A program made the translations under genes and the position numbers. Below, piece after piece: positions 24,512 through 35,934 of a stretch of DNA of 64,000 bases; within the stretch, counting starts at the first letter, position 1; the number at the start of each line of letters is the position of its first letter. A model generated the notes under the pieces. The model saw nothing but the letters and a program-made list of their open reading frames with translations, was not told the DNA's origin and did no database searches. The DNA is from Quercus robur (taxonomy: Eukaryota > Streptophyta > Magnoliopsida > Fagales > Fagaceae). The DNA lies in the NCBI RefSeq assembly GCF_932294415.1, contig NC_065538.1:45360843-45424842 (forward strand). The letters run 5' to 3'.

Positions 24512-25148
24512 TGTAAAGCCACGATTTGCAACGAACCGTAACAGTGTTGGGTTCGCACGTAAAAAAGGCCCATACAATATCATTTGTAGAGCGTGGGTTT
24601 GAAAGGCTAGGCCTTGGTCACCAGGCGGTGGGTTTTTCGTAGTGTTCATACCTGGTTAAGTTGTCTTCACCCTTGGAGTCTTTCTCCTGGAGGTGGGCTG
24701 GGAGGCTCTGGTTTTTGGCCATTTTTCCCAGCCCCTCTTCTAGATTACTTACTTTTCCTTTTATACTAGCATGCGTTTACTGTCCTTCGTCCACGTGTAG
24801 GGTCAACCTTTCTAAGACTGATACTTATCCCATCAGTCCATACCCAAAGTCGTTGGGGGTGGTTGTAAAAGCCGAAAAATACGGCTCTGTCAGGTACAGA
24901 GTATTGAATGGCAGTAAGGGCAGCTTTCCCTGGATATTTTAGATTTTCTTTCAAGCTTAGTCCTATACCGTTTTTGCCCCTCTTTCCGGTGGGATTTTGG
25001 GTCTACCGAGGACTGAACTGTCCTCGGCTGTACCCCAAGACTATCTTGTGCTTTATATTATTGAGCTTGGGCCATAGCCCTCCTCGGCTTGGGCCTTCGG
25101 ACTCCCCACGGGTAAATGGGCCTGGCCCATAAATTATTGGGCCCCACA
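24512..25148 (-). repeat. 3' LTR of N-B
   Basis: 637 bp, TG...CA ends, directly beside the polypurine tract whose plus-strand reading is ATAGCCCCTCAAAACCC (25149 on). ORFs on either strand across it recur in every LTR copy and are shadows. Confidence 0.95.
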
Positions 25149-25486
25149 ATAGCCCCTCAAAACCCTGCTGTCCGACCTCTTGGTTGGAAAGGGGGGTTTT
25201 GGTAATACCGGGCCTTCATTATGGCTCATTTAATTCAGCCTTTCATTGATGTTGGCGGTTCTCCCCCTGCCCAGGAAATGTACCGGTCTACGAGATGTTC
25301 CTCTTAATTTATTCATAACGCGCTCATGCCGTTTAGCTGTCCAAAGCGTGTCTTTAATAGTTTCGTTTTACGAGACCATTCAGATTTAATGGTTATTGAT
25401 GGTGTGAGGAAGCGGAACGGGCATATTCTTGTTTGCAGATTTCCTTGGAGATCTGAACATATTAAGTACCTTCCGCTTCGCCCCTT

Positions 25487-26285
25487 ATATAAAAAGGAAA
25501 GGCGAGAGTTGTTTCTCCCATACATGAACCCCTTTAATCCCCCCAAAATCTGAAACCCTTAGACTCCTCTCAGAGTTTACTTTTACCTTCTGGTTATACC
25601 TTAAATTGTGATACGTTCACCGTAGTAATAAGCAATGAAAGAACCATACCCCTCCCAAAAACACCATGTTCGAATAAAGCTCGAAATGGCTTGGTCAGGG
25701 CAAGGATGGCGGAGACTCAAGATTTGACTCACTTTCCTTTCAGCCAAAATCCGAAGCAGGGACTCGTCACGTCAAACTTTCGGCGTGACTGAGCCGAGGA
25801 CACCCATTATCAGTACCAACCGCTCTCTCACGAGCATATCTAACATGGCACCAGTGTGTTAGGAGTCAGGACTGAGGCAGGGACTAAGTGCCCCTGCTTC
25901 TTCCTTTCTTCGTTCACTGGTGCCTCCTTTTGCCTCTCTTTCTTCTTCTTTCCACCACCAGATCCATCCTGGTGCTTTTCCTTCTCCCTCTTTTGCTCCT
26001 TTTTCTTTCTTTCCATCTCTTCCCTCTTCTTCTCCTCCTTCTTTTCATTCATCTCCTCCATCTTCTTCTGAAGAAGGTCCTTCTCTCAATATGGGCGCTA
26101 CTAAGGCAGAGTTTGGAAGGACTTCGGAGACGAGTTTAAAAAGATATCTGACTGTTTATTTATCTGTATTGCTGTTTTTTTTTTTTTTTTTTTTTTGGCA
26201 ATCCACCTTTTGTATAGGCTTGTTTAAGCCCCTCTTTGTACGTTGTAATACATCTTTATATTAATAAAAATTGTTATCACTTTAC
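25487..26285 (+). promoter_or_regulatory. Opposite-strand transcription unit inside N-B
   Basis: A TATA-like CTTATATAAAAAGG at 25486-25499 reads opposite to the element. Downstream lie a CT-rich open stretch (25856-26264; Ser/Phe/Leu-rich, low complexity) and a tail CCCCTCTTTGTACGTTGT with AATA-rich sequence near 26260. The tail resembles the 3' tail of the antisense gene in the 11-kb gypsy element (about 40590-40640: ACCTCTCTTTGTATTGACC). The ORF is probably a decayed or non-coding relic. The promoter and tail similarity are seen; transcription is inferred. Confidence 0.5.
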
Positions 26286-26985
26286 ATCACAGGTTCTATC
26301 TCTATATTTTCGAAATGATAACGCAATGAATAGACATACAATCTTGTGAATTCCTTTTATTTTTAAACCGTGACCGACGTCTAGGACCAAAGTCCCAGCT
26401 AATAAAAAGATCTTGCTCTGTATTTATAAAAACAGTCCGGCTTAATAATACTGAATCGAACAAGTGATACTTAGGGCTGAAACTCCCATTAGGCAGGAAA
26501 AGAAAAGACATTATGATGAGCTTACTGAGTTGGCCTGAAACAATACCGCCGACCTTAAAGTACAATACTTGGGGCCATAATCCCTTATCAAAGAGAAAGG
26601 CGCTATTATAAATTTGCGAGTGCTGTTCGGCACAACAATATAGCATTTGAATCAATGACACCTAGGGCCAAAATACTTGCTAAGAAAAAGATATCACCAT
26701 AATTTTAATAGAGTTGTTTGGCACAACAATGCCGACCTGTGAAAAACGATACTTACCCCAAAACTAGCTGAGATGATAACTGAATGCTCAATGCGGTGTA
26801 GGAAGTAACCATCCGAAGACATATCACCCGCAAAATGAACAGCCCCCCCAGGCTACTGAATAGTGGCGCATTTCACCATCTTCTTAACACTCTTATTGGC
26901 ATTAACCTTTTACAGTATTTGAGTCGAGGATTGAGTAACTTAGAATTTTTATTAAGTAGCCAACCTTACGAAACTCAATCTTTTT

Positions 26986-27385
26986 CTCATCCAAGTAGTT
27001 GGTTTCCCCATAGGTTTGAGTCCGAGGACCATACAATACCTTGGTTCTGTCCAAAACTCAGTTTTCTCATCCAAGTAGTTGGTTTCCCCATAGGCTTGAG
27101 TCCGAGGACCATGCAATGCCTTGGTTCTGTCCAAAACTCAGTTTTCTCATCCAAGTAGTTGGTTTCCCCATAGGCTTGAGTCCGAGGACCATGCAATGCC
27201 TTGGTTCTGTCAAAAACTCAGTTTTCTCATCCAAGTAGTTGGTTTCCCCATAGGCTTGAGTCCGAGGACCATGCAATGCCTTGGTTCTGTCCAAAACTCA
27301 GTTTTCTCATCCAAGTAGTTGGTTTCCCCATAGGCTTGAGTCCGAGGACCATGCAATGCCTTGGTTCTGTCCAAAACTCAATTTT
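26986..27385 (-). repeat. Five 80-bp tandem repeats in N-B
   Basis: Unit starts (CTCATCCAAGTAGTTGG on the plus strand) fall at 26986, 27066, 27146, 27226 and 27306, an exact 80-base period. Units are almost identical after the first. Key shared words with the gypsy array at 40821 are GTCCGAGGA, CCATGCA, GGTTCTGT, AAAACT and TTTCCCC. Confidence 0.95.
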
Positions 27386-27584
27386 TGGCGTGGGACCTTG
27401 GCTTTAGGGGAATTAGATCCTCGGCCAAGCCCCTAGAGCCATCTAAGCGATTGACGCTAGCAAACGTAGCCCCTAGTCAAGAAGCGTAGCCCTTAGCGGA
27501 ACTTTACACTAAAACTCTATAACCAGTTGTTAGAAATGACAAAAGAACTCTCTCGACCTACCGCCTATGCCAACACACAAGCCT

Positions 27585-27604
27585 TCCCCACAGACGGCGC
27601 CAAT
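27585..27604 (-). other. Primer binding site of N-B
   Basis: Minus-strand reading next to the 5' LTR is ATTGGCGCCGTCTGTGGGG. TGGCGCC immediately after the LTR is a common tRNA-3'-end match in plant gypsy elements. I do not assign the tRNA. Confidence 0.7.
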
Positions 27605-28241
27605 TGTAAGGCCACGATTTGCAACGAACCGTAACAGTGTTGGGTTCGCACGTAAAAAAGGCCCATACAATATCATTTGTAGAGCGTGGGTTTGAAAGGC
27701 TAGGCCTTGGTCACCAGGCGGTGGGTTTTTCGTAGTGTTCATACCTGGTTAAGTTGTCTTCACCCTTGGAGTCTTTCTCCTGGAGGTGGGCTGGAAGGCT
27801 CTGGTTTTTGGCCATTTTTCCCAGCCCCTCTTCTAGATTACTTACTTTTCCTTTTATACTAGCCTGCGTTTACTGTCCTTCGTCCACGTGTAGGGTCAAC
27901 CTTTCCAAGACTGATACTTGTCCCATCAGTCCATACCCAAAGTCGTTGGGGGTGGTTGTAAAAGCCGAAGAATACGGCTCTGTCAAGTACAGAGTATTGA
28001 ATGGCAGTAAGGGTAGCTTTCCCTGGATATTTTAGATTTTCTTTCAAGCTTAGTCCTATACCGTTTTTGCCCCTCTTTCCGGTGGGATTTTGGGTCTACC
28101 GAGGACTGAACTGTCCTTAGCTGTACCCCAAGGCTATCTTGTGCTTTATATTATTGAGCTTGGGTCATAGCCCTCCTCGGCTTGGGCCTTTGGACTCCCC
28201 ACGGGTAAATGGGCCTGGCCCATAAATTATTGGGCCCCACA
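27605..28241 (-). repeat. 5' LTR of N-B
   Basis: 637 bp; partner of 24512-25148. Minus-strand TATA-like AGTATAAAAGG near 27860 marks its likely promoter. Confidence 0.95.
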
Positions 28242-28535
28242 ATAATTATTTATATTTTGTCTCATTTTTTTAAAAAAAATTGAACATATAATATTTTATT
28301 CAATAAATAAAAATTGTTCTTATAAAGTCTTCCCATGAAATGTTACAATGCATCAATGGAAAAATGAAATCCAAAACAAATATCAATTTAGAAACACTCA
28401 ATTTAAAAAAAAAAAAAAACAAAAGAATAAACAATTTTCTTATAAAGTATTCCCATAAAACGTTACAATGCATTAATAGAAAAAGAGAATACAAAACACA
28501 TGCTATTTTAGAAACACTAAATTTATAATAATAAT

Positions 28536-29172
28536 TGTGGGGCCCAATAATTTATAGGCCAGGCCCATTTACCCGTGGGGAGTCCAAAGGCCCAAGTCGA
28601 GGAGGGCTATGGCCCAAGCTCAATAATATAAAGCACAAGATAGCCTTGGGGTATAGCCGAGGACAGTTCAGTCCTCGGCAGACCCAAAATCCCACCGGAA
28701 AGAGGGGCAAAAACGGTATAGGACTAAGCTTGAAAGAAAATCTAAAATATCCAGGGAAAGCTGCCCTTACTGCCATTCAATACTCTGTACCTGACAAAGC
28801 CGTATTCTTCGACTTTTACAACCACCCCCAACGACTTTGGGTATGGACTGATGGAACAAGTATCAGTCTTAGAAAGGTTGACCCTACACGTGGACGAAGG
28901 ACAGTAAACGCAGGCTAGTATAAAAGGAAAAGTAAGTAATCTAGAAGGGAGGCTGGGAAAAATGGCCAAAAACCAGAGCCTCCCAGCCCACCTCCAAGAG
29001 AAAGACTCCAGGGGTGAAGACAACTTAACCAGGTATGAACACTATGAAAAACCCACCGCCTGGTGACCAAGGCCTAGCCTTTCAAACCCACGCTCTGCAA
29101 ATGATATTGTATGGGCCCTTTTTACGTGCGAACCCAACACTGTTACGGTTCGTTGCAAATCGTGGCCTTACA
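28536..29172 (+). repeat. 5' LTR of N-A
   Basis: TGTGGGGCCC start, GTGGCCTTACA end, 637 bp, followed by the PBS ATTGGCGCCGTCTATGGGG at 29173. Confidence 0.95.
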
Positions 29173-29400
29173 ATTGGCGCCGTCTATGGGGAAGACTTGT
29201 GTGTTGGCATAGGCGGTAGGTCGAGAGAGTTCCTTTGTCATTTCTAACAACTAGTTATAGAGTTTTAGTGTAAAGTTCCGCTAGGGGCTACGCTTCTTGA
29301 CTAGGGGCTACGTTTGCTAGCGTCAATCGCTTAGATGGCTCTAGGGGTTTGGCCGAGGATCTAATTCCCCTAAAGCCAAGGTCCTACGCCAAAAACTAAG

Positions 29401-29957
29401 TTTTGGACAGAACCAAGGCATTGCATGGTCCTCGGACTCAAGCCTATGGGGAAACCAACTACTTGGATGAGAAAACTGAGTTTTGGACAGAACCAAGGCA
29501 TTGCATGGTCCTTGGACTCAAGCCTATGGGGAAACCAACTACTTGGATGAGAAAACTGAGTTTTGGATAGAGCCAAGGCATTGCATGGTCCTCGGACTCA
29601 AGCCTATGGGGAAACCAACTACTTGGATGAGAAAACTGAGTTTTGGACAGAACCAAGGCATTGCATGGTCCTCGGACTCAAGCCTATGGGGAAACCAACT
29701 ACTTGGATGAGAAAACTGAGTTTTTGACAGAACCAAGGCATTACATGGTCCTCGGACTCAAGCCTATGGGGAAACCAACTACTTGGATGAGAAAACTGAG
29801 TTTTGGACAGAACCAAGGCATTGCATGGTCCTCGGACTCAAGCCTATGGGGAAACCAACTACTTGGATGAGAAAACTGAGTTTTGGACAGAACCAAGGTA
29901 TTGTATGGTCCTCAGACTCAAACCTATGGGGAAACCAACTACTTGGATGAGAAAAAG
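29401..29957 (+). repeat. Seven 80-bp tandem repeats in N-A
   Basis: TTTTGGACAGAACCAAGGC-type starts at 29401, 29481, 29561, 29641, 29721, 29801 and 29881, with period exactly 80. The last unit is truncated into GAGAAAAAGATTGAG. ORFs reading through the array (for example MDRTKALHGPRTQAYGE) are repeat artefacts because 80 is not a multiple of 3. Confidence 0.95.
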
Positions 29958-30639
29958 ATTGAGTTTCGTAAGGTTGGCTACTTAATAAAAATTCTAAGTT
30001 ACTCAATCCTCGACTCAAATACTGTAAAAGGTTAATGCCAATAAGAGTGTTAAGAAGATGGTGAAACGTGCCACTATTCAGTAGCCTGGGGGGGCTGTTC
30101 ATTTTGCGGGTGATATGTGTTCGGATGGTTACTTCCTACACTGCATTGAGCATTCAGTTATCATCTCAGCTAGTTTTTGGGTAAGTATCGTTTTTCACAG
30201 GTCGGCATTGTTGTGCCAAACAACTCTATTAAAATTATGGTGATATCTTTTTCTTAGCAAGTATTTTGGCCCTAGGTGTCATTGATTCAAATGCTATATT
30301 GTTGTGCCGAACAGCACTCGCAAATTTATAATAGCGCCTTTCTCTTTGATAAGGGATTATGGCCCCAAGTATTGTACTTTAAGGTTGGCGGTATTGTTTC
30401 AGGCCGACTCAGTAAGCTCATCATAATGTCTTTTCTTTTCCTGCCTAATGGGAGTTTCAGCCCTAAGTATCACTTGTTCGATTCAGTATTATTAAGCCGG
30501 ACTGTTTTTATAAATACAGAGCAAGATCTTTTTATTAGCTGGGACTTTGGTCCTAGACGTCGGTCACGGTTTAAAAATAAAAGGAATTCACAAGATTGTA
30601 TGTCTATTCATTGCGTTATCATTTTGGAAATATAGAAAT

Positions 30640-31475
30640 AGAACATGTGATGTAAAGTGATAACAATTTTTATTAATATAAAGATGTATTACAACGTACA
30701 AAGAGGGGCTTAAACAAGCCTATACAAAAGGTGGATTGCCAAAAAAAAAAAAAAAAAAACAGCAATACAGATAAATAAACAGTCAGATATCTTTTTAAAC
30801 TCGTCTCCGAAGTCCTTCCAAACTCTGCCTCAGTAGCGCCCATATTGAGAGAAGGACCTTCTTCAGAAGAAGATGGAAGAGATGAATGAAGAAGATGGAG
30901 GAGATGAATGAAAAGAAGGAGGAGAAGAAGAGGGAAGAGATGAAAAGAAAGAAAAAGGAGCAAAAGAGGGAGAAGGAAAAGCACCAGGATGGATCTGGTG
31001 GTGGAAAGAAGAAGAAAGAGAGGCAAAAGGAGGCACCAGTGAACGAAGAGAGGAAGAAGCAGGGGCACTTAGTCCCTGCCTCAGTCCTGACTCCTAACAC
31101 ACTGGTGCCATGTTAGATATGCTCATGAGAGAGCGGTTGGTACTGATAATGGGTGTCCTCGGCTCAGTCACGCCGAAAGTTTGACGTGACGAGTCCCTGC
31201 TTCGGATTTTGACTGAAAGGAAAGTGAGACAAATCTTGAGTCTCCGCCATCCTTGCCCTAACTGAGCCATTTCGAGCTTTATTCGAACATGGTGTTTTTA
31301 GGAGGGGTATGGTTCTTTCATTGCTTATTGCTATGGTGAACATATCACAATTTAAGGTATAACCAGAAGATAAAAGTAAACTCTGAGAGGAGTCTAAGGG
31401 TTTCAAATTTTGGGGGGATTAAAGGGGTTCATGTATGGGAGAAACAACTCTCGCCTTTCCTTTTTATATAAAGGG
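30640..31475 (-). promoter_or_regulatory. Opposite-strand transcription unit inside N-A
   Basis: Mirror of the unit in N-B. The minus-strand TATA-like TTATATAAAAAGG lies near 31465, a purine-rich (plus strand) region at 30840-31030, and the tail near 30680. Minus ORFs of 101-131 codons differ in frame and length between copies and are low complexity, so coding is doubtful. Confidence 0.45.
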
Positions 31476-31807
31476 CGAAGCGGAAGGTACTTAATATGTT
31501 CAGATCTCCAAGGAAATCTGCAAACAAGAATATGCTCGTTCCACTTCCCCACACCATCAATAACCATTAAATCTGAAAGGTCTCATAAAAGGAAACTATT
31601 AAAGACACGCTTTGGACAGCCAAACGGCATGAGCGCGTCATGAATAAATTAAGAGGAACATCTCGTAGACCGGTACATTTCCTGGGCAGGTGGAGAACCG
31701 CCAATATCAATGAAAGGCTGAATTAAATGAGCCATAATGAAGGCCCGGTATTACCAAAACCCCCCTTTCCAACCAAGAGGTCGGACAGCAGGGTTTTGAG
31801 GGGCTAT

Positions 31808-32444
31808 TGTGGGGCCCAATAATTTATGGGTCAGACCCATTTACCCGTGGGGAGTCCAAAGGCCCAAGCCGAGGAGGGCTATGGCCCAAGCTCAATAATA
31901 TAAAGCACAAGATAGCCTTGGGGTACAGCCGAGGACAGTTCAGTCCTCGGCAGACCCAAAATCCCACCGAAAAGTGGGGCAAAAACGGTATAGGACTAAG
32001 CTTGAAAGAAAATCTAAAATATCCAAGGAAAGCTGCCCTTACTGCCATTTAATACTCTGTACCTGACAAAGCCGTATTCTTCGGCTTTTACAACCACCCC
32101 CAACGACTTTGGGTATGGACTGATGGGACAAGTATCAATCTTGGAAAGGTTGACCCTACACGTGGACGAAGGACAGTAAACGCAGGCTAGTATAAAAGGA
32201 AAAGTAAGTAATCTAGAAGGGGGGCTGGGAAAAATGGCAAAAAACCAGAGCCTCCCAGCCCACCTCCAGGAGAAAGACTCCAGGGGTGAAGACAACTTAA
32301 CCAGGTATGAACACTACGAAAAACCCACCACCTGGTGACCAAGGCCTAGCCTTTCAAACCCACGCTCTACAAATGATATTTTATGGGCCTTTTTTACGTG
32401 CGAACCCAACACTGTTACGGTTCGTTGCAAATCGTGGCCTTACA
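31808..32444 (+). repeat. 3' LTR of N-A
   Basis: 637 bp, preceded by the polypurine tract GGGTTTTGAGGGGCTAT and followed by ATAAT. Confidence 0.95.
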
Positions 32445-32449
32445 ATAAT

Positions 32450-33941
32450 AATAATATCAAACCAAACATATCATAAAATAATAAACTAATAGTTATGGAT
32501 GTACTAACTTCATGGCAGCAAAATGGAGTAAAATAAAAATAAAAATAAACGTTACAATATGCATATTTAGTACATTAGAATTATCATCAAATTTGGGAAA
32601 ACAATAGGATGTTAACAAAGAGTGAGAGAAAGAGATTAGTAAAAGAAATCAAACGTCAATTAAATAAATTATTTAGTAACCGTTAATTGGAAAACAAAGA
32701 GACCGACGACTAAAGGAGTAAAAAATTAATTAAAGATGACCCTACGAATGTTATTATAAACTTTACAATGCAAATAAATAAATCGTTAAATTCACTTAAT
32801 TAAATCATATAATCAACAATTAAATAAAATCATACAAAATTTAAACTTGAAACTAATCAAACTTTAATCTAGAAAATCATATTTATTATCAAATCTAAAA
32901 GGAAAACGTTCTTCAGTAATAATAGAAATATATAAGAAATAAAGATGAAAATTTTCAAAATCTTTTTTTTTTTGACATTTCATTTAACATTATTTAAAAA
33001 TAATAAAATATTAAAAAAAAAAGTCCTTAAATGCTTATATTCTTCACACACCATGACTTTTAAAATCTAATGAAAGGTTTGAAAAATTTAACTCTCATTT
33101 AATGCCTCTATTATGAAAATCAACAGCCAGTAAAATATGATAATAGTAAGAAACGTTATAAATGAGAACATGAAAAAACTAATTAGCCACTATTATTATG
33201 GAATATATGTCTTTTTTTTATGCATCTAAGAAAATGAAATGTATAGGGTTTACTTATTAAGGTATATGTAAATATTCACGTTAAAAAAATATGTAAAGGT
33301 TTTTTGAAAAAAAAAAAGTAGATGTAAGATTTTTATTAACTTAAAAGACAGTGAAAAACCAATTTTTAATTACTACAACCGTTGCTACTCTATAAATCAC
33401 ACACAACACTATATTCAATATCCTAAATAACATAGTTAGGCCCTTTTGGATACACCACCATATTCAACTTATAAATTACAACCCAAATCAATCATACAAT
33501 TACATAATCAAAGCATGAACATGTAACATGTATTACCTTCTGAATTATTGCTTGGAATTTTCACAACTATTGAAAGAGAATCTCCAAATTTAATTTTTAG
33601 AAAACATCAAGACAAGGTGAATTTTATTCTTTTTAACTTCCATAGAAAAAAAAAATATTACACACATTATTTCAACCCTTATGGAAAAGAAGGTTTACAT
33701 GTAGCATGCAAAACGTGTTTAATTGACTTAGAGATGTAAAAATTAGTCAACCAACTATGGTAGAATTAAGGTTTCAAATTTTAAATAAAACAATTCTACA
33801 ATAATAAAAAATTATTTTGTGATAAATATGATTATGAAATGCATTACTTTTCATTAAATTAGTTCAAATTACAAAATAATAATAATAATAATGAGATCAC
33901 CATAAAAAATAATCACGCGCAACGCGCGGGTCTTTGACTAG
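32450..33941. other. AT-rich 3' portion of the Helitron
   Basis: Nothing coding is recognised. Homopolymer-rich AT sequence leads to the GC hairpin and CTAG end at 33913-33941. A 63-codon ORF at 33548 has no motif. Confidence 0.5.
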
Positions 33942-34293
33942 TGATATATTAAATGGAGAGCACTCATTAGCACAAGCAAAATTTTCAAGATACTAAAAAG
34001 GTAATAAAAATAAAATAAGTCACGTACCTCTCCTCCTAAAAGAGCACAATCAGATTGTTGGCAACCATCTACAATGCCTTTTACAACCTAGATTAGAAAA
34101 TAGAAAGATCAAATCAGCTTGAGCTTTTGTAAATTTACAATTTTTGTGACCCATGCAACCTAGTCCAATTATGCACATTTGTTTGTACCTTTTCAGCAAG
34201 GTCAACATCTAGGTGGCTAGTAGCAAAGTAATCAAGAAAAAAAAAGTGGTTTTGCTCCAAAAGTAATAATTTCATTGACACTTATTGCAACCT

Positions 34294-35233
34294 TGTTGGA
34301 GACGTATTTTATGTAATTGGCTAATCCTTTGACAAAATGCACTTTACTTGTAATTGGGTAGATTTATGATGGGTTAAGTACTTCAAGAAACATGTTGTTC
34401 AAGTCAAGTGTTAAAGCCATGAAGGTTGGACCAAGAAACAAGTGAAGAAAAGTTGTTCATTAAATCTCAACAACAATCTCAACAGAAAGACTTCTATCGA
34501 GATTTAATGTTGAAACTCAACAGAAGCTCAACACAAACTGTTTTTGTCGAGACTTACGAAATCAGAACTTCCAGATCTGATTTTCGGCCCATGCTGAAAT
34601 ATTTGTATAGGGTTTCTTTTCTCACAACCCTAGACATATATAAAGATTATTTTAAAGGCCGTCGCGCATGCAAAAAGTTCCCTAGTTCATTATTCTCTCT
34701 GAAGAAGCTACTGCGTCTTTACGCCAAGGATTTTGTGCCCAAAGAGCTTCGTGATATTCATTGTTGATGAGCTAAAGAACTTTGCAGCCAACAACCTCTA
34801 CAAGTTGTTGGAGTTAGTCACGTATTGAGATCTGTGCATCATTGGTTAGTCACGTACTGGGATTTGTGCATTGAACAGAAAGATTGCCACTACAATTCAA
34901 GTCTAATTAGGTATTAGGGTAAGAGTTTAATTGTAGGTTGGTATTTCGGGATAGGCCAAAGGGTTTGATAAAATTCTTTATACTTGTAACCGCTTGTGAT
35001 TGATAATAGTGGATTCTTGAGAGTGGTGACCTTAAAATCACCCGATGGGGTTTTGCCTCGTTGGTTTTCTCCATTCATAAACAAATCACTTATGTCAAAT
35101 TTATATTCCACTGCATTTAGTATAATTGGTGATTTGTTTGTGCTACCATGCTATTGAATGTAATTGAACCTAATTAATTAACTTGGGTAATTAATTAATT
35201 AATTGCAAGGGGTGAATTCATTTTAACCCAACA
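34294..35233 (+). repeat. Copia-type solo LTR at a PUR5 intron/exon border
   Basis: 940 bp, TGTTGG...CCAACA ends, with perfect 5-bp duplications AACCT at 34289-34293 and 35234-35238. Plus-orientation TATA-like ATATATAAAG near 34636. On the PUR5 strand the insertion sits 2 bases upstream of the exon that starts at 34291: the acceptor AG is kept by the target duplication but the polypyrimidine tract is displaced. It is related to the interrupted LTR at 9221-15412 and, in reverse orientation, to 57939-58746. Confidence 0.93.
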
Positions 35234-35934
35234 AACCTGAAGCGAGAAAAAGTGCATTAGAAAAATACTAACAAAATAATTTAACAAAATTTGATATCAA
35301 ATATTACCAGATCAATACTGAAAGCTCGAAAATGTGTTAAAAACACAAGAGTTGTTTAGACCCCCAAATTAAAGTTACGGCTCGATAGATTTTACACTAA
35401 CTTAATTCTAAGTGCGGAATAATGTAAATGCGAGCGGATAAACAAACAAGCTACTCTAATCCATAATCAGGACAACATAGCAGTAAAATGGAATGTAAAA
35501 GAGTAGGGAAGGGAGATGCAAACACAAGATAACACGCTGATGTGTTATCGAAGAGAAAACTGAAAAACTCGATGAAAAAGCTCTCCATTGCCCTCCAAGC
35601 GGTAATCGATCTACTAGACAATCAGTTGGGATACATGGGTTAGTAAGAGACCCACCAAGCCTAATCTACCCAATGTACCTAAGCCCTCCAAACTCGTACT
35701 CCAACAAGGCTTCTCGGAACCGTATCTTGTCTAGCTCTCCAGATCCCGCAACAAGCTCCATGTTGCATTTGCCATCCTTGGCTTCTTCCAATGCTTCCTA
35801 GCAGCACCAAAAACTCACTTGACACTTTGAAAGGGTGTGGTAAGTGTTTAGGCTATCAACCTCTCAATGGTATGGAAATGGAGAGGTAGGAGTTGAGAAA
35901 AATCCACAAGCAATTGTGTAGAGAATTGTGGGTA

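Larger units (their letters stand above)
24512..28241 (-). mobile_element. Complete non-autonomous gypsy-type element, copy N-B
   Basis: 3730 bp with two 637-bp LTRs (24512-25148, 27605-28241) and ATAAT duplications at 24507-24511 and 28242-28246. Read on the minus strand: 5' LTR, a PBS-like TTGGCGCCGTCTGTGGGGAA, five 80-bp tandem repeats, a non-coding middle, a region with an opposite-strand transcription unit, a polypurine tract (GGGTTTTGAGGGGCTAT), and the 3' LTR. No gag or pol remains. I count roughly a dozen differences between the LTRs by eye, so insertion is fairly recent. It lies within the Helitron at 23622-33941, head to head with N-A. Confidence 0.95.
28536..32444 (+). mobile_element. 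Complete non-autonomous gypsy-type element, copy N-A
   Basis: 3909 bp with 637-bp LTRs (28536-29172 and 31808-32444) and target duplications ATAAT at 28531-28535 and 32445-32449. The order is 5' LTR, PBS, seven 80-bp repeats, non-coding middle, opposite-strand unit, polypurine tract and 3' LTR. It is the same family as N-B in opposite orientation, 294 bp away. Apart from two extra 80-bp units and small indels the two are colinear. No gag/pol. A TATA-like AGTATAAAAGG lies near 28918 in the 5' LTR. Confidence 0.95.
23622..33941 (+). mobile_element. Helitron in a PUR5 intron, carrying two LTR retrotransposons
   Basis: The 5' end is TCAATATATTACTAAAAGC, followed by a subterminal hairpin (CGTAGCA...TGTTGCTACG). 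The 3' end is a short GC stem, CGCGCAACGCGCG, then GGTCTTTGACTAG. Host bases A (23621) and T (33942) flank it, as for Helitrons. It lies between the third and fourth recognisable groups of purM exon text (34028 and 22914), inside an intron. Subtracting the two N elements leaves about 2.7 kb of AT-rich DNA (23622-24506, 28247-28530, 32450-33941). No Rep/helicase is visible, so it is non-autonomous. Confidence 0.75.

Noticed and set aside
24661..24942. 93-codon ORF (MSSPLESFSWRWAGRLWF...) repeated at 27754, 28742 and 32014
   Set aside because: It lies entirely in the LTR, reads on the strand opposite to the element and is present because the LTR is repeated. No coding signature.
25840..26061. 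Lys/Glu-rich ORF and its Phe/Ser-rich opposite-strand partner
   Set aside because: A GAA/TTC-rich low-complexity tract is open in several frames at once; lengths differ between the N copies.
29401..29957. Overlapping ORFs with repeating peptide (GETNYLDEKTEFW...) over the 80-bp arrays, on both strands
   Set aside because: They arise from translating a near-perfect tandem repeat; 80 is not divisible by 3, so frames rotate every unit. No start context or conservation argues for coding.
24507..32449. A single 8-kb composite transposon bounded by ATAAT
   Set aside because: Each element has its own LTR pair, PBS, PPT and its own pair of ATAAT flanks, so two insertions explain it better; ATAAT is a likely word in this AT-rich Helitron.
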